Shown piece after piece: positions 33,207 to 41,544 of a stretch of DNA of 64,000 nucleotides. Origin of the DNA: [Clostridium] saccharolyticum WM1 (GTDB lineage Bacteria; Bacillota; Clostridia; Lachnospirales; Lachnospiraceae); assembly GCF_000144625.1 (NCBI RefSeq), contig NC_014376.1:4240501-4304500 (forward strand), written 5' to 3'. Below the pieces are notes generated by a model. The model did not search any database, was not told the origin of the DNA, and saw only the letters and a list, made by a program, of their open reading frames with translations. How positions within the stretch are numbered: the stretch's first letter is position 1; every line of letters begins with the position of its first letter. A program made the position numbers and the translations under genes.

Positions 33207-35006
33207 TTATTTACTCTGCGGTGCTTCAGGGTGAAGAACAGATTCTTTCAACGGTACAGTTCTGTCACGTCCAAGGTACATCTGATAATACGGCGGAATG
33301 CCATTGATCTTGTTCACAATTTTTTTCTTGTATTGTTCCATCATCGCTAAATCGATATTAGGCAGATCTTCTTCCTTAACAGGACCCTTTATTCCATTAA
33401 ACTTCTTCATACGCTCGATCATGTAACGAACATCGAAGCGGGAAGGATTAACCTCAATGATATCCTTGTCTAAGCCAAGAAGTTTATAAACTCCCTCGAG
33501 TCCGGTACGGACGGAGGTCTCAACTGTGAATACAACATCATCATCGACCTCGACAAACTGACCGAGGAGGGCTAAGTTGGTACAACCATCCGGAACGTTT
33601 TTCGGACGGTCCTCTACCTTACGTGGCATAAACTGACTTGTGCAGTAAGGCATCATAGCGGTAGACATATATGTATGAGCCAGTACTTCGTCCTTAATAT
33701 CAAGCATTCCAAAATGATAGAGTAGCTCGGTCAGTATCTCGTCACCGGTGCAGTCACACATAGGCTTTTTAATATAATTGCCGATGTTCTCTCCATACAG
33801 TCCATAGCCCCAGCCAACCTCTTCGTTGTCAGCTTGGAGCGGGAAGAAAGGCTTGTGATGTATTTCAAATGATATATCCCAATTGGAATCTTTGAATGTC
33901 ATCATGCCGCCGGTACCCGCTTTGCTTCCTGTCATCTTTTCTATTCTTTTAAAAAACTCAGGATAGTCCTTGATGGTAGGGAAGAAAGAAACCCATTTTG
34001 TTTTATCAATATCACTAAGGAATTTTTCCGGATGACCAAATTTTTCATCCTTTTTGGCAAGATTCTGCCAAATCGTAAAGGTTCCCATATCTTTTGTGTC
34101 TCGGTTTGTAGGAGCAACCGTCTTATTATCGCCAAAGCAGCTGTTTTCACTTATTGATCCGCTCGTTACAAACACTAAATCGTCCGTTCCCACACGGATC
34201 GTCTTCTCCACACCATTTTGGTACATACGGATACCATGAACTGTATTGTGATGACCATCCATATCTAAATCATATACTGAACTGCCAAATACAAAGTTTA
34301 CACCCCTATCAATAAGCCATCTTTCAATCGGAAGGATAATAGCATCATACTCGTTGTATTTTGTATGGATAAAGCCATCCAGATATTCATGTCGGTTAGC
34401 GAATGTAAACCTCTGCCAATAGCGCCTGCACTCAATAACACTGTGGTAGCGTTTAAAAGCTAGCTGACTGTGGAAGCAAGTCCAGAAACTGGTTTCAAAG
34501 AAAGGATCGTCAAAGAAGTCCTCGATCTTGAGATCGGCAAGTTCTTCTTCCGTTGAAGCAAAGATCCTGTTCATAGCTGCAACATACTTGGGATCAAGCT
34601 TATAATCATGTACATGGCTGTAAATCTCGCCCTGATTTACCCACAAACGCGCCTCAGAATGGATGGGTTCATCCCTGTTGAAGTCTACAACATCATCAAG
34701 CACAGTACGTCCTTCGTTTTCAAGAGAAGGTATTTTGCTACACAGATACCAGAGGCATTCCATATATGGCTCAAGCTCACGCTCACCACGGCAAAGATAA
34801 CCGAATTCGTTTTTGGTTCCGTCCATGGAACCACCCATAACCGGTTTCTTTTCATAAATGGTGATGTTCTGTCCAGGCATCTTAGCGTCGTCAATCAAAA
34901 ACACTGCTGCGGCAAGTCCGGCAATTCCTCCCCCGACGATATAGGCTTTACGTCCGTCTATTCCTGCTGGTTTGTGAGGATGGTACATGGTTTTGTAAAT
35001 ATTCAT
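33207..35006 (-). CDS. ohyA: Oleate hydratase (myosin-cross-reactive antigen family)
   Basis: 599 aa FAD enzyme that adds water to the 9-double bond of oleic acid, giving 10-hydroxystearate; gut bacteria use it to detoxify unsaturated fatty acids. N-terminal dinucleotide motif 'IVGGGIAGLAAAVFLI' near 25, then 'KPVMGGSMDGTKNEFGYLCR' near 57, containing the family's RGERE loop just after. Further marks: 'RRYWQRFTFANRHEYLDGF', 'LPIERWLIDRGVNFVFGSSV', 'TAMMPYCTSQFMPRKVEDRP', 'CTNLALLGQFVEVDDDVVFT'. Full length. ATG at 35006 follows AGAAAGGAT. Its own promoter and a TetR-type operator lie upstream, and the TetR gene precedes it on the same strand. Confidence 0.93.
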   Translation of the reverse strand: MNIYKTMYHPHKPAGIDGRKAYIVGGGIAGLAAAVFLIDDAKMPGQNITIYEKKPVMGGSMDGTKNEFGYLCRGERELEPYMECLWYLCSKIPSLENEGRTVLDDVVDFNRDEPIHSEARLWVNQGEIYSHVHDYKLDPKYVAAMNRIFASTEEELADLKIEDFFDDPFFETSFWTCFHSQLAFKRYHSVIECRRYWQRFTFANRHEYLDGFIHTKYNEYDAIILPIERWLIDRGVNFVFGSSVYDLDMDGHHNTVHGIRMYQNGVEKTIRVGTDDLVFVTSGSISENSCFGDNKTVAPTNRDTKDMGTFTIWQNLAKKDEKFGHPEKFLSDIDKTKWVSFFPTIKDYPEFFKRIEKMTGSKAGTGGMMTFKDSNWDISFEIHHKPFFPLQADNEEVGWGYGLYGENIGNYIKKPMCDCTGDEILTELLYHFGMLDIKDEVLAHTYMSTAMMPYCTSQFMPRKVEDRPKNVPDGCTNLALLGQFVEVDDDVVFTVETSVRTGLEGVYKLLGLDKDIIEVNPSRFDVRYMIERMKKFNGIKGPVKEEDLPNIDLAMMEQYKKKIVNKINGIPPYYQMYLGRDRTVPLKESVLHPEAPQSK

Positions 35007-35031
35007 AATAATCTATCCTTTCTAATTTATT

Positions 35032-35050
35032 TGTAAGACAATGTCTTGCA
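35032..35050. promoter_or_regulatory. Operator overlapping the oleate hydratase start of transcription
   Basis: TGTAAGACA-A-TGTCTTGCA, a 9+1+9 palindrome with one mismatch pair, lying just after the -10 box. A TetR-type dimer bound here would block the promoter. Confidence 0.65.
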
Positions 35051-35053
35051 TAT

Positions 35054-35082
35054 AATATAAAACATTAGGATAGCCAAAACAA
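35054..35082 (-). promoter_or_regulatory. Promoter of oleate hydratase
   Basis: On the minus strand TTGTTT (35077-35082), 17 bases, TATATT (35054-35059). About 48 bases before the coding start. Confidence 0.7.
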
Positions 35083-35097
35083 TTTACAATCAAATTG

Positions 35098-35120
35098 AAG
35101 TGTAAAAAGTATTTACACTT
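35098..35120. promoter_or_regulatory. Second inverted repeat upstream of the oleate hydratase promoter
   Basis: AAGTGTAAA, five bases, TTTACACTT: a perfect 9-bp inverted repeat 16 bases upstream of the -35 box and 22 bases after the TetR stop. Lacks a T-run, so an operator or activator site is more likely than a terminator. Confidence 0.5.
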
Positions 35121-35141
35121 CCCCTTATCTGTAAATTATGA

Positions 35142-35696
35142 TTAATTTGCGTATTTTTTCAGTGCTTTTTCAAAATCGCCTTTTATTAATACAGCAGTTT
35201 GCTCTACGATATCTTCCGGTTTTTCTTTCATCCCATCCTTTATCCACTCACAAATGAGTGCTATGAAAGCCAGACTGTAAAAACGTGCAATAAAATTTTT
35301 GTATTTCTGGTCAACAGACATTTCAATGGCTTGCCGTTCCACTACTGCAAGAACCTGATCATAGATTACCGTATACATATATCTTTCTAAGGATTCCCGG
35401 TTGGTAGACCGATAGGTATTTTGAACCAGGACTTTACTGTTACTAATGGAAATTAACAGCTGGTAAAAGCCCTGCTGCCAAGTATCATAATCCTTATTTT
35501 CTGCAAGTGACTTTTCAGTAGCCTGTAAATAAATCCATTCAACAAGTTCATATATATCATAAAAATAATTGTAGAAAGTCTGTCGTGTCAAACCACATTC
35601 CTCGACAATATCCTTAACGGTTATTTTATTAATGGGTCTTTTTTGTAGTATATCTATTAAAGCATTCGCAAGTACTTCTTTTGTCTCATTATGCAA
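35142..35696 (-). CDS. TetR-family regulator, probable controller of oleate hydratase
   Basis: 184 aa. N-terminal helix-turn-helix 'ITVKDIVEECGLTRQTFYNY' near 24-43, followed by a helical ligand domain ending 'IKGDFEKALKKYAN'. The DNA-binding text resembles the DhaS/TetR_C_8 subgroup. The start is a TTG at 35696 with GGGAGG seven bases upstream; no ATG lies near the domain start. Placed 135 bases upstream of oleate hydratase with two palindromes between, so repression relieved by a fatty acid or acyl-CoA is the likely logic (inference). Confidence 0.85.
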   Translation of the reverse strand: MHNETKEVLANALIDILQKRPINKITVKDIVEECGLTRQTFYNYFYDIYELVEWIYLQATEKSLAENKDYDTWQQGFYQLLISISNSKVLVQNTYRSTNRESLERYMYTVIYDQVLAVVERQAIEMSVDQKYKNFIARFYSLAFIALICEWIKDGMKEKPEDIVEQTAVLIKGDFEKALKKYAN

Positions 35697-35933
35697 AGAA
35701 AAAACCTCCCTTAATACATATTCAAAAAGATAGAATGAAATTGAAAAGAGCTCTATTAATCTTGCAGAAAGTACAGGATTTATCCGGCAATCTTCCGATG
35801 TCCACCCGAAATGTAATTACTGCAAGTGGGAAAATCTCTGCTAGGGCGGTTGGAGGAGGGAAAGCGAGCCGCTATTCAACTTTATTTCAGTTTCTCAATC
35901 TTCACACAGGTCACTGTATACCATGAATAGACA

Positions 35934-36077
35934 TTAGATAACTATAGATAATAGATTTGCCATTTTACTTCCTATTTGCATGGATAACTTTCTTTTTGCT
36001 CTACTCATACCAAGGTAAATTATTCGGTGCTCTTCATTTTTTCCAGATGCGGAATAATCAGAAATGTCTTTGAACTC
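35934..36077 (-). pseudogene. Fragment: C-terminal motif VI region of a UvrD-like helicase
   Basis: Forty-seven codons between stops read EFKDISDYSASGKNEEHR and IIYLGMSRAKRKLSMQIG before a stop. 'RIIYLGMSRAK-KL' is the motif VI pattern of UvrD-family helicases (YV-MTRAK). Nothing of motifs I-V is present nearby. This may be what is left of a defence or repair helicase. Confidence 0.5.
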
Positions 36078-36173
36078 TTATTTTCAACAAGCATTACGTT
36101 GTAGAATATTGTATATCAATTGTACCTCAATGAGAAGTTTTTCACAATAAGATTCGATAAATAATATCAACAC

Positions 36174-36293
36174 CTACACTCCTTTCAGCACCGATAAAAT
36201 AGTAGATTTTACAACTGGGTTATTTTTTATATTTTCTAGTTGTTCTAAATTGTAAAGTTCTATTTTATTATTTTCTAGTGTGCTTTCACTCAT
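36174..36293 (-). CDS. 39-aa ORF with good ribosome site, unknown
   Basis: Reads MSESTLENNKIELYNLEQLE and NIKNNPVVKSTILSVLKGV. AAAGGTAGGAT lies about five bases upstream of the ATG. The acidic first half and basic hydrophobic end give it a leader/core look, as in small peptide precursors, but no modification or export genes are nearby. It may equally be the start of a lost gene. It lies in a debris region, and I do not recognise it. Confidence 0.4.
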   Translation of the reverse strand: MSESTLENNKIELYNLEQLENIKNNPVVKSTILSVLKGV

Positions 36294-36353
36294 GAATTAT
36301 CCTACCTTTCTATGATTTCACCCTATGTCATCTATATTTTCCTCTAAAAATCA

Positions 36354-36391
36354 GGGCAAAAATCGGGCATTTTTTAGCCTGATTTTTGCCC
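36354..36391. terminator. Strong hairpin, probable terminator
   Basis: GGGCAAAAATC pairing with GATTTTTGCCC (11 bp) plus inner GGC/GCC. On the minus strand it is followed by TGATTTTTAG. It lies after the RlmCD-type tail and before the 39-codon ORF. Confidence 0.6.
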
Positions 36392-36451
36392 ATCTTTTAG
36401 CCCGAAACCACAACATCTTGTGGTCAGAGTGGCTTATTTATCGATTTTACC

Positions 36452-36538
36452 TCAACGTGTCATCAGAATCACCGTCTCCACATGCCTTGTGTGTGCTAAA
36501 AAGAAGTCATACCCCCTCTGGTACCCTCTTGGCGGAGT
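36452..36538 (-). pseudogene. Fragment: 3' end of another RlmCD/RumA-type methyltransferase
   Basis: Twenty-eight codons ending YDFFLAHTRHVETVILMTR and a stop. 'HT-HVETV-LM' is the conserved C-terminus of RNA m5U methyltransferases. Shares the DNA stretch GCATGTGGAG with the tail at 12296. No upstream body is present. Such 3' ends are typical scars of elements that integrate at the end of this gene. Confidence 0.6.
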
Positions 36539-36547
36539 CCCTGTAAA

Positions 36548-37066
36548 CTACTTAGAAAATTGAGTATAAAATAATTCAGCAAACTGTCCGTATTTCTTTA
36601 CTTCTTTAAGGTGAAATCGCTTTAATGCTTCCTTCTGTGAAAACAACGGTATTCCTATCCCTAGTAACACAGGAGCGATCTGAATTATCATATTATCTAT
36701 CATATCATTATCTAATAATGGAGCTATTATTGTGTTTCCTCCAACAATCCAGATATTTTTATCCTTTTCTAACTGTTTAACAAATTCTATAATATCGCAA
36801 TTAATTGGACTAAACCCCTTTGCTGATAAGCTTCGATCATGTGTAAAAACATAGTTTTTTGTGGTCGGGTATAAACTATCTATATTATCCATATTTTTGA
36901 TTTCATTAAATGTCCTTTTACCCATGATAGTAATATCCATACTTTTATAGAAACTATCATAATCTGTTTCTTCTACTGCTCCAGTTTGATAAAGCCAGTC
37001 CAAATTATGGTTCTTATCAGCAAGATAGCCATCCAGAGTTATACAGCCATAAAAAAACACACTCAT
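36548..37066 (-). CDS. Dihydrofolate-reductase-like (RibD C-terminal domain) protein
   Basis: 172 aa, one DHFR/RibD-C domain: 'GCITLDGYLADKNHNLDWLY' near 7, 'IMGKRTFNEI' near 52, 'IWIVGGNTIIAPLLDNDMID' near 105 with the GG nucleotide loop, 'PVLLGIGIPLF' near 135. Similar to Bacillus YwjB/YyaP, reductases of unknown substrate. ATG at 37066 follows AAAGGAT. Single gene. Confidence 0.82.
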   Translation of the reverse strand: MSVFFYGCITLDGYLADKNHNLDWLYQTGAVEETDYDSFYKSMDITIMGKRTFNEIKNMDNIDSLYPTTKNYVFTHDRSLSAKGFSPINCDIIEFVKQLEKDKNIWIVGGNTIIAPLLDNDMIDNMIIQIAPVLLGIGIPLFSQKEALKRFHLKEVKKYGQFAELFYTQFSK

Positions 37067-37153
37067 TTTAAATCCTTTCTAAATACGTATCGATTTAGTC
37101 ATACTAAACGGTAAATTAACAATTCCGGTAGGAATTATTCCGCCATTGAAAAT

Positions 37154-38518
37154 TTAAGCCTTTACTATTAAACAGCATACTTCTGTATGCAACGCCTGAG
37201 GAAACATATCACATCCTCTAACCTTCTCCACCTTATACCCATTCTCCGCCAGATACTTCATATCCCGTGCCAACGTAGCTGAATCGCAGCTTACATACAC
37301 CACCCGTTTGGGTCCCATCTTTACAATGGTATTCAGGCAAGCCTCGTCGCAGCCTTTTCTGGGCGGGTCCACCACGATGACATCTGCATACACCTGATGT
37401 TTCTCATATTGCTCCGGCAGAACCTCTTCCGCCTTTCCCACAAAGAACTCCACATTATCTAATCCATTTAACCTGGCATTCTCCCTGGCATCCTCAATGG
37501 CCTGGGGCACAATTTCCACTCCATACACCTTCTTTGCCTTTTGCGCCAGAAAAAGAGAGATGGTCCCGATGCCGCAGTATAGATCCCAAACCGTTTCCAC
37601 GCCTGTCAGTCCGGCATAAGCAAGCGCAGTGCCATAAAGCTTTTCCGTCTGTACCGGATTCACCTGATAGAAGGACAGGGGGGAAATGCGGTACTTTACC
37701 GCTCCTATGAAGTCCGTAATATACCCCGGCCCATAAAGGTTCTCCACCTTGTCCCCAAGGATCACATTTGTCCTCTCCTTATTAATATTAAAGGAAATAC
37801 TGGTCATACCCGGAATCTCCAGAAGGCGTTCCACCAACTCCTTGCTGTGAGGCAGGCTGTTACCATTAATCACCTGGCACACCATGATCTCCCCTGTCCG
37901 GAATCCCTTGCGGATCAGGGTATGGCGGATCAGCCCCTTGTGAGAAGCCTCCTCATAGGGAATAAGATGATACCGCTCCATATGAGCCTTGATCTGTCTT
38001 AAAACCTCCTGGTTCTCTTCTATTCCAAGAAGGCAGTCCTCACAGCTTATGATGGAATGAGTGCGTCCCGCATAAAATCCTGTTACAATATTCCCATCCT
38101 TATCAAGTCCCCAGGGAAACTGTGCCTTATTCCGGTATCTCCACGGTTCGTCCATCCCCATGATAGGCTGCATGGGAACTTCTGAAAATCCTCCGATTCT
38201 GGTAATATTGTTATAAATCTTCCGCTCCTTATAACGAAGCTGTTCCCCATAATCCATTGCCTGCAGCTGGCAGCCGCCGCATGGGCCGGCAACCGGACAC
38301 TTCGGTTCTATACGGTTGAAAGAAGGCTCTGTAATTCTTTCCAGCTTTGCAAATCCATAGGATTTCTTGGTCTTCATTACCTTCGCCTGAACTTTATCTC
38401 CGATTACCGTATCCTTAATAAACCAGGTAAATCCATCGGTCTTACCGATCCCTTCACCGGTTTCGCTCATATCCTCAATCATTACATCGATTCTATCATT
38501 CTTCTTCCACTCTGCCAT
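37154..38518 (-). CDS. rlmD: 23S rRNA (uracil-5-)-methyltransferase, RlmCD/RumA family
   Basis: About 454 aa, SAM-dependent enzyme forming m5U in 23S rRNA. N-terminal TRAM-like domain (about 5-60), iron-sulfur cysteines in 'KCPVAGPCGGCQLQAMDY' near 75-90 and the fourth near 'SCEDCLLG', SAM motif 'VWDLYCGIGTISLFLA' near 310, 'VVDPPRKGCDEA' near 383, catalytic Cys in 'VYVSCDSATLARD' near 405. The symbol is approximate, since clostridial genomes often carry several paralogues. The second of two adjacent ATGs (38518) has the better distance to GGAGGTT. Three partial copies of related genes lie elsewhere in the window, at 12296, 14461 and 36452. Confidence 0.9.
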   Translation of the reverse strand: MAEWKKNDRIDVMIEDMSETGEGIGKTDGFTWFIKDTVIGDKVQAKVMKTKKSYGFAKLERITEPSFNRIEPKCPVAGPCGGCQLQAMDYGEQLRYKERKIYNNITRIGGFSEVPMQPIMGMDEPWRYRNKAQFPWGLDKDGNIVTGFYAGRTHSIISCEDCLLGIEENQEVLRQIKAHMERYHLIPYEEASHKGLIRHTLIRKGFRTGEIMVCQVINGNSLPHSKELVERLLEIPGMTSISFNINKERTNVILGDKVENLYGPGYITDFIGAVKYRISPLSFYQVNPVQTEKLYGTALAYAGLTGVETVWDLYCGIGTISLFLAQKAKKVYGVEIVPQAIEDARENARLNGLDNVEFFVGKAEEVLPEQYEKHQVYADVIVVDPPRKGCDEACLNTIVKMGPKRVVYVSCDSATLARDMKYLAENGYKVEKVRGCDMFPQALHTEVCCLIVKA

Positions 38519-38865
38519 CATAACCTCCGTTGATACTAATCCGTTTTCCGGCCTTCCTTCCCGGCCTTCCTACTTGTCCTACCAAAATATTTCCAGACCA
38601 AATCCTTATTAAATGAATACCTTTTCCACATCCTGAGCTTATTGTAACTTTTTTTTCCACAAGAAGCAAGAAAACCTTTTCCACAATACGGAATCAAAAC
38701 CAAAACTTAACTGCTTCAGCAGCCGTTTTACCTCTGCCTAAGGTCCTCAGCCGGTCCGCTTCATTTTATTATTATACAAAATGGAATTTCCCATGATCAA
38801 AAAACGGGAGCAAGGCGGCTCCGGTAAGACACAAGGTCTTCCTTCCTCACCCAGCTCCCGGAAAT
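38519..38865. other. Intergenic region: leader of rlmD and terminator of the RNA helicase gene
   Basis: Apart from the terminator at 38799-38861, nothing clear was seen; A+T-rich with several CTTTTCCACA-like repeats (near 38622, 38653 and 38674) of unknown meaning. Confidence 0.4.
38799..38861 (-). terminator. Terminator of the CsdA-like helicase gene
   Basis: Outer stem CGGGAGC / GCTCCCG enclosing a smaller AAGAC/GTCTT stem, with TTTTTTG on the minus strand, directly after the helicase stop. Confidence 0.7.
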
Positions 38866-40545
38866 TTATCTGCCTTTTCCGTTGGCTTTTTCCATATGGA
38901 TATTTTTTCCTTTGATCTTTACATCCTTCATGGCCTGTAATACGGCGTCAGCGTTTTCCCTGGGCACCTCTACAAAGGTATACTTGTCATACATATCAAT
39001 ACTTCCCACCATCTTTCCAGGCATACCGGACTCTCCTGCAATGGCACCAAGGATATCTCCCGGCTTCACATTCTGGTTTTTCCCGATATTGATAAACAGA
39101 CGGGCCATATCGTCTCTGGAAGAATCATATCTTCCTCCGCGGCTGCTGCCGCTTCCGTTTCTTCCGCTGCTGCGTCCCCGGCTTCCTCCGCCGTAGAAGT
39201 TATCCAGTTCATCAAGGGAACGAGGCTCTCTTGTATCAATAATATCCTCATTTTCCTCACCCATCATCATCTTAAGCAATGCTGCCGCAAGGTCAAGAGA
39301 GGTATAATCCTCTTCCAGAAGCTTCTTTTCAATAATGTTTACCGTCTTGCTTAAATCTGTATCCCCGATGGTATCTGCCACGGTCTCTAAGATCTTATCC
39401 ACCTTTATGGCTGTTACATCATTTAAGGATGGGATCGCCTGAGGAACGATCTTGGTCTTGCAGTAACGCTGAATGTCACGAAGCTTGTAAACCTCTTTCC
39501 CCACAACAAAACTGAATGCAATGCCCTCACGGCCTGCACGGCCGGTACGGCCGATCCGGTGAACATAATATTCGTCATCCTGGGGAAGGTCGTAATTGAA
39601 TACAGCCTCTACGTCGTCTACGTCAATTCCTCGGGCCGCTACGTCGGTCGCTACAAGGATCTCCGTCTTACCGTTACGGAAGCTGCCCATGACCCGGTCA
39701 CGCTGAATCTGCTTTAAATCTCCATGAAGTCCTTCCGCAAAATATCCCCTTCCCTGAAGGGCCTGTACCAGCTCATCAACCTGCTTTTTGGTGTTGCAGA
39801 AAGCAACAGAAAGCTTTGGAGCGTACATATCCAGAAGGCGGCACATAACCTCAACCTTACTCTTCGGTTTCACCTCATAATAATACTGAGTCACCTTGGG
39901 AACTGTCAGCTCCTTCTTTACCACTTTAACAGTCACCGGATCCTGCTGGAACTTTCTGGCGATCTCCATGATGGCTGGCGGCATGGTTGCGGAGAACATA
40001 ACGGTCTGCCGTTCCTCTGGAAGCTGGCTTAAAATGGTTTCCATGTCCTCAAGGAATCCCATATTTAACATCTCATCGGCTTCATCCATGATCACGGTAT
40101 GAACGTGATCGAATTTCACGGTCTTCCTGCGCATATGGTCCATAACACGTCCCGGTGTCCCGATAATGATCTGGGTACCATCTTTCAGTGATCGGATTTG
40201 TTTTACAATATCCTGTCCCCCGTATATGGGAACGACCTTTACACCGTGCATATATTTTGCAAGCCTGCGGATTTCATCTGCCACCTGGATGGCAAGTTCT
40301 CTGGTAGGACAGAGAGCCACCGCCTGAAGCTTTTTCACCTTAGGGTCAATTTTCTGCAGCAGAGGGATGCCAAAGGCGGCTGTTTTCCCTGTTCCCGTCT
40401 GAGCCTGACCGATAATATCCCGGCCTTCTGCCTGAACCGGAATGGCCTGGGCCTGAATGGGAGATGCTTCTTCAAATCCCATATCCGCAACTGCCCGCAG
40501 AATTCTTTCATCTAACTGTAATTCATCAAATCTAACTGTTTCCAT
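38866..40545 (-). CDS. DEAD-box RNA helicase, CsdA/DeaD/CshA type with DbpA-like RNA-binding domain
   Basis: 559 aa. Helicase core: 'ASPIQAQAIP', 'AQTGTGKTAAFGIPLL', 'PTRELAIQ', 'TPGRVMDHM', 'DEADEMLNMGF', 'MFSATMPP', 'ATDVAARGIDVDDVEAV', 'HRIGRTGRAG'. Then a dimerisation-like region (about 365-450), a Gly/Arg/Ser-rich linker (about 460-480) and a C-terminal DbpA-type RNA-binding domain ('RLFINIGKNQNVKPGDILGA'). Such proteins assist ribosome assembly and RNA decay in the cold. The frame is open to 40620, but the ATG at 40545 starts the conserved core and has AAAGGA upstream. Preceded by a consensus promoter and a leader hairpin. Confidence 0.92.
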   Translation of the reverse strand: METVRFDELQLDERILRAVADMGFEEASPIQAQAIPVQAEGRDIIGQAQTGTGKTAAFGIPLLQKIDPKVKKLQAVALCPTRELAIQVADEIRRLAKYMHGVKVVPIYGGQDIVKQIRSLKDGTQIIIGTPGRVMDHMRRKTVKFDHVHTVIMDEADEMLNMGFLEDMETILSQLPEERQTVMFSATMPPAIMEIARKFQQDPVTVKVVKKELTVPKVTQYYYEVKPKSKVEVMCRLLDMYAPKLSVAFCNTKKQVDELVQALQGRGYFAEGLHGDLKQIQRDRVMGSFRNGKTEILVATDVAARGIDVDDVEAVFNYDLPQDDEYYVHRIGRTGRAGREGIAFSFVVGKEVYKLRDIQRYCKTKIVPQAIPSLNDVTAIKVDKILETVADTIGDTDLSKTVNIIEKKLLEEDYTSLDLAAALLKMMMGEENEDIIDTREPRSLDELDNFYGGGSRGRSSGRNGSGSSRGGRYDSSRDDMARLFINIGKNQNVKPGDILGAIAGESGMPGKMVGSIDMYDKYTFVEVPRENADAVLQAMKDVKIKGKNIHMEKANGKGR

Positions 40546-40613
40546 AAATGCTTGATCCTTTCTTACGGCCAACCGGGTTCCCATGTTGCCGTCGGCCTCG
40601 CACACACTTTTCG

Positions 40614-40661
40614 CAAACAAAACGAGAGGTAGCAGGCACGTTTCAGACCTTCATCCTCTCG
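40614..40661 (-). promoter_or_regulatory. Leader hairpin of the RNA helicase gene, possible attenuator
   Basis: In the 5' leader, CGAGAGG (minus-strand first arm) pairs with CCTCTCG and is followed by TTTTGTTTG, about ten bases after the predicted transcription start and some 70 bases before the gene. It resembles an intrinsic terminator with a long loop. A three-codon AUG-Lys-Val-stop with GAGAGG ahead of it lies within the loop region. Confidence 0.5.
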
Positions 40662-40677
40662 CTTCACACAAATATAC

Positions 40678-40706
40678 ATTATAGCAGTTTATTTTAAAGG
40701 TGTCAA
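40678..40706 (-). promoter_or_regulatory. Consensus promoter of the CsdA-like helicase gene
   Basis: On the minus strand TTGACA (40701-40706), exactly 17 bases, TATAAT (40678-40683): a perfect match to the vegetative sigma-factor consensus. Predicts strong transcription, starting about 125 bases before the coding region. Confidence 0.85.
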
Positions 40707-40768
40707 GGGACATGACTTTATTTTTCTATATCATTTTTTTAAACAGGAAAATCCCGGATCCCTGATTT

Positions 40769-41544
40769 CTATTTTTTCAACCAACCATTCTTGTTAAAAT
40801 ACCATATTTCAGCCATAATGATCACTGCGCTGGCCGCCACACAGACCAGATAGCCATAATCCCAATGAAGTTCCGGCATATTTTTAAAGTTCATGCCATA
40901 CCAGCCGGCAATCAGGGTAAGGGGCATAAATATGGCGGTCACCATGGTAAGAAAGGACAACACATGGTTCTGCTTTACATCCATGCGCACCTGATACATT
41001 TCCCGGATCTGCAGGGCATATTCCCTCAGCTCCTTCCCATACTCGGAAAGCCTTGCCATGCGGCCGGAAAACAAGCGGAACCGGGCACATTCCTCATCCT
41101 GTAACAGCCCGTTGTAATTCTCCGTCAGGGTCTGGCTGATGTTTAAAAGCTGCCCGTAATAGGAAACGATTTTTGCCAGCTCTTTTCTGGCCCTTAAGAT
41201 GGTTCCCGGCACATCGTTCCGGTCCCTCCCCCCGCTCATAATCCGGTCCTCCATTTCTGTCAGGCCTTCCTCGTATTTCTGCAAAAATTCAATCTCATCC
41301 TTTACCTGATATTCCAGAAATTCAAAAAGCATATGGGAGACACAGGTCTTGTCATAGCTCTGGAGCCTCTCCATTTCCCGAAGCATTTTTTCCGCCTCCC
41401 CGCTGTCATCAATTAATATGAGCCGGTTCTTGTCCATGTAATAACCAAAGACTGCAGGCCTGCCTAAGAGATTAGGGACTCCCCTTCTGGAACTGTTTCA
41501 TCCGTTCCCACAGGGATCAGCCTTTTCCTTAATTTATAACGCAC
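40769..41544 (-). pseudogene. corA: Decayed CorA-type magnesium transporter gene
   Basis: The downstream part (222 codons from 41437) is the CorA C-terminal half: long coiled coil, two membrane helices ('VLSFLTMVTAIFMPLTLIAG' and 'YLVCVAASAVIIMAEIW') and the signature 'YGMNFKNMPEL' between them. Upstream, a GTG at 41544 with an excellent AGGAGGA site starts RYKLRKRLIPVGTDETVPEG in a different frame, which stops at once. About 60-70 residues normally between these parts are missing. So an internal deletion plus frameshift separates the translated start from the pore domain. The ATG at 41437 has no ribosome site; expression of the truncated 222-aa form is doubtful. Confidence 0.75.

Larger units (their letters stand above)
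35697..36547. other. Gene-debris region between TetR and DHFR-like genes
   Basis: 851 bases without a full gene. It contains a UvrD-like helicase fragment (35934-36077), a 39-codon ORF (36174-36293), a terminator-like hairpin (36354-36391), a small CCACAA-CATC-TTGTGG hairpin near 36412 and an RlmCD-type 3' end (36452-36538), all on the minus strand. A + strand frame at 35700-35926 is open but lacks a ribosome site and resembles nothing I know. Confidence 0.55.

Noticed and set aside
35700..35926. An open + strand frame upstream of the TetR gene
   Set aside because: No ribosome site or recognisable text; it overlaps the TetR promoter region.
38622..38683. Repeated CTTTTCCACA-like motifs as a CRISPR or iteron array
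   Set aside because: Only three short, irregularly spaced copies in A+T-rich sequence; no unit length, spacers or replication gene.
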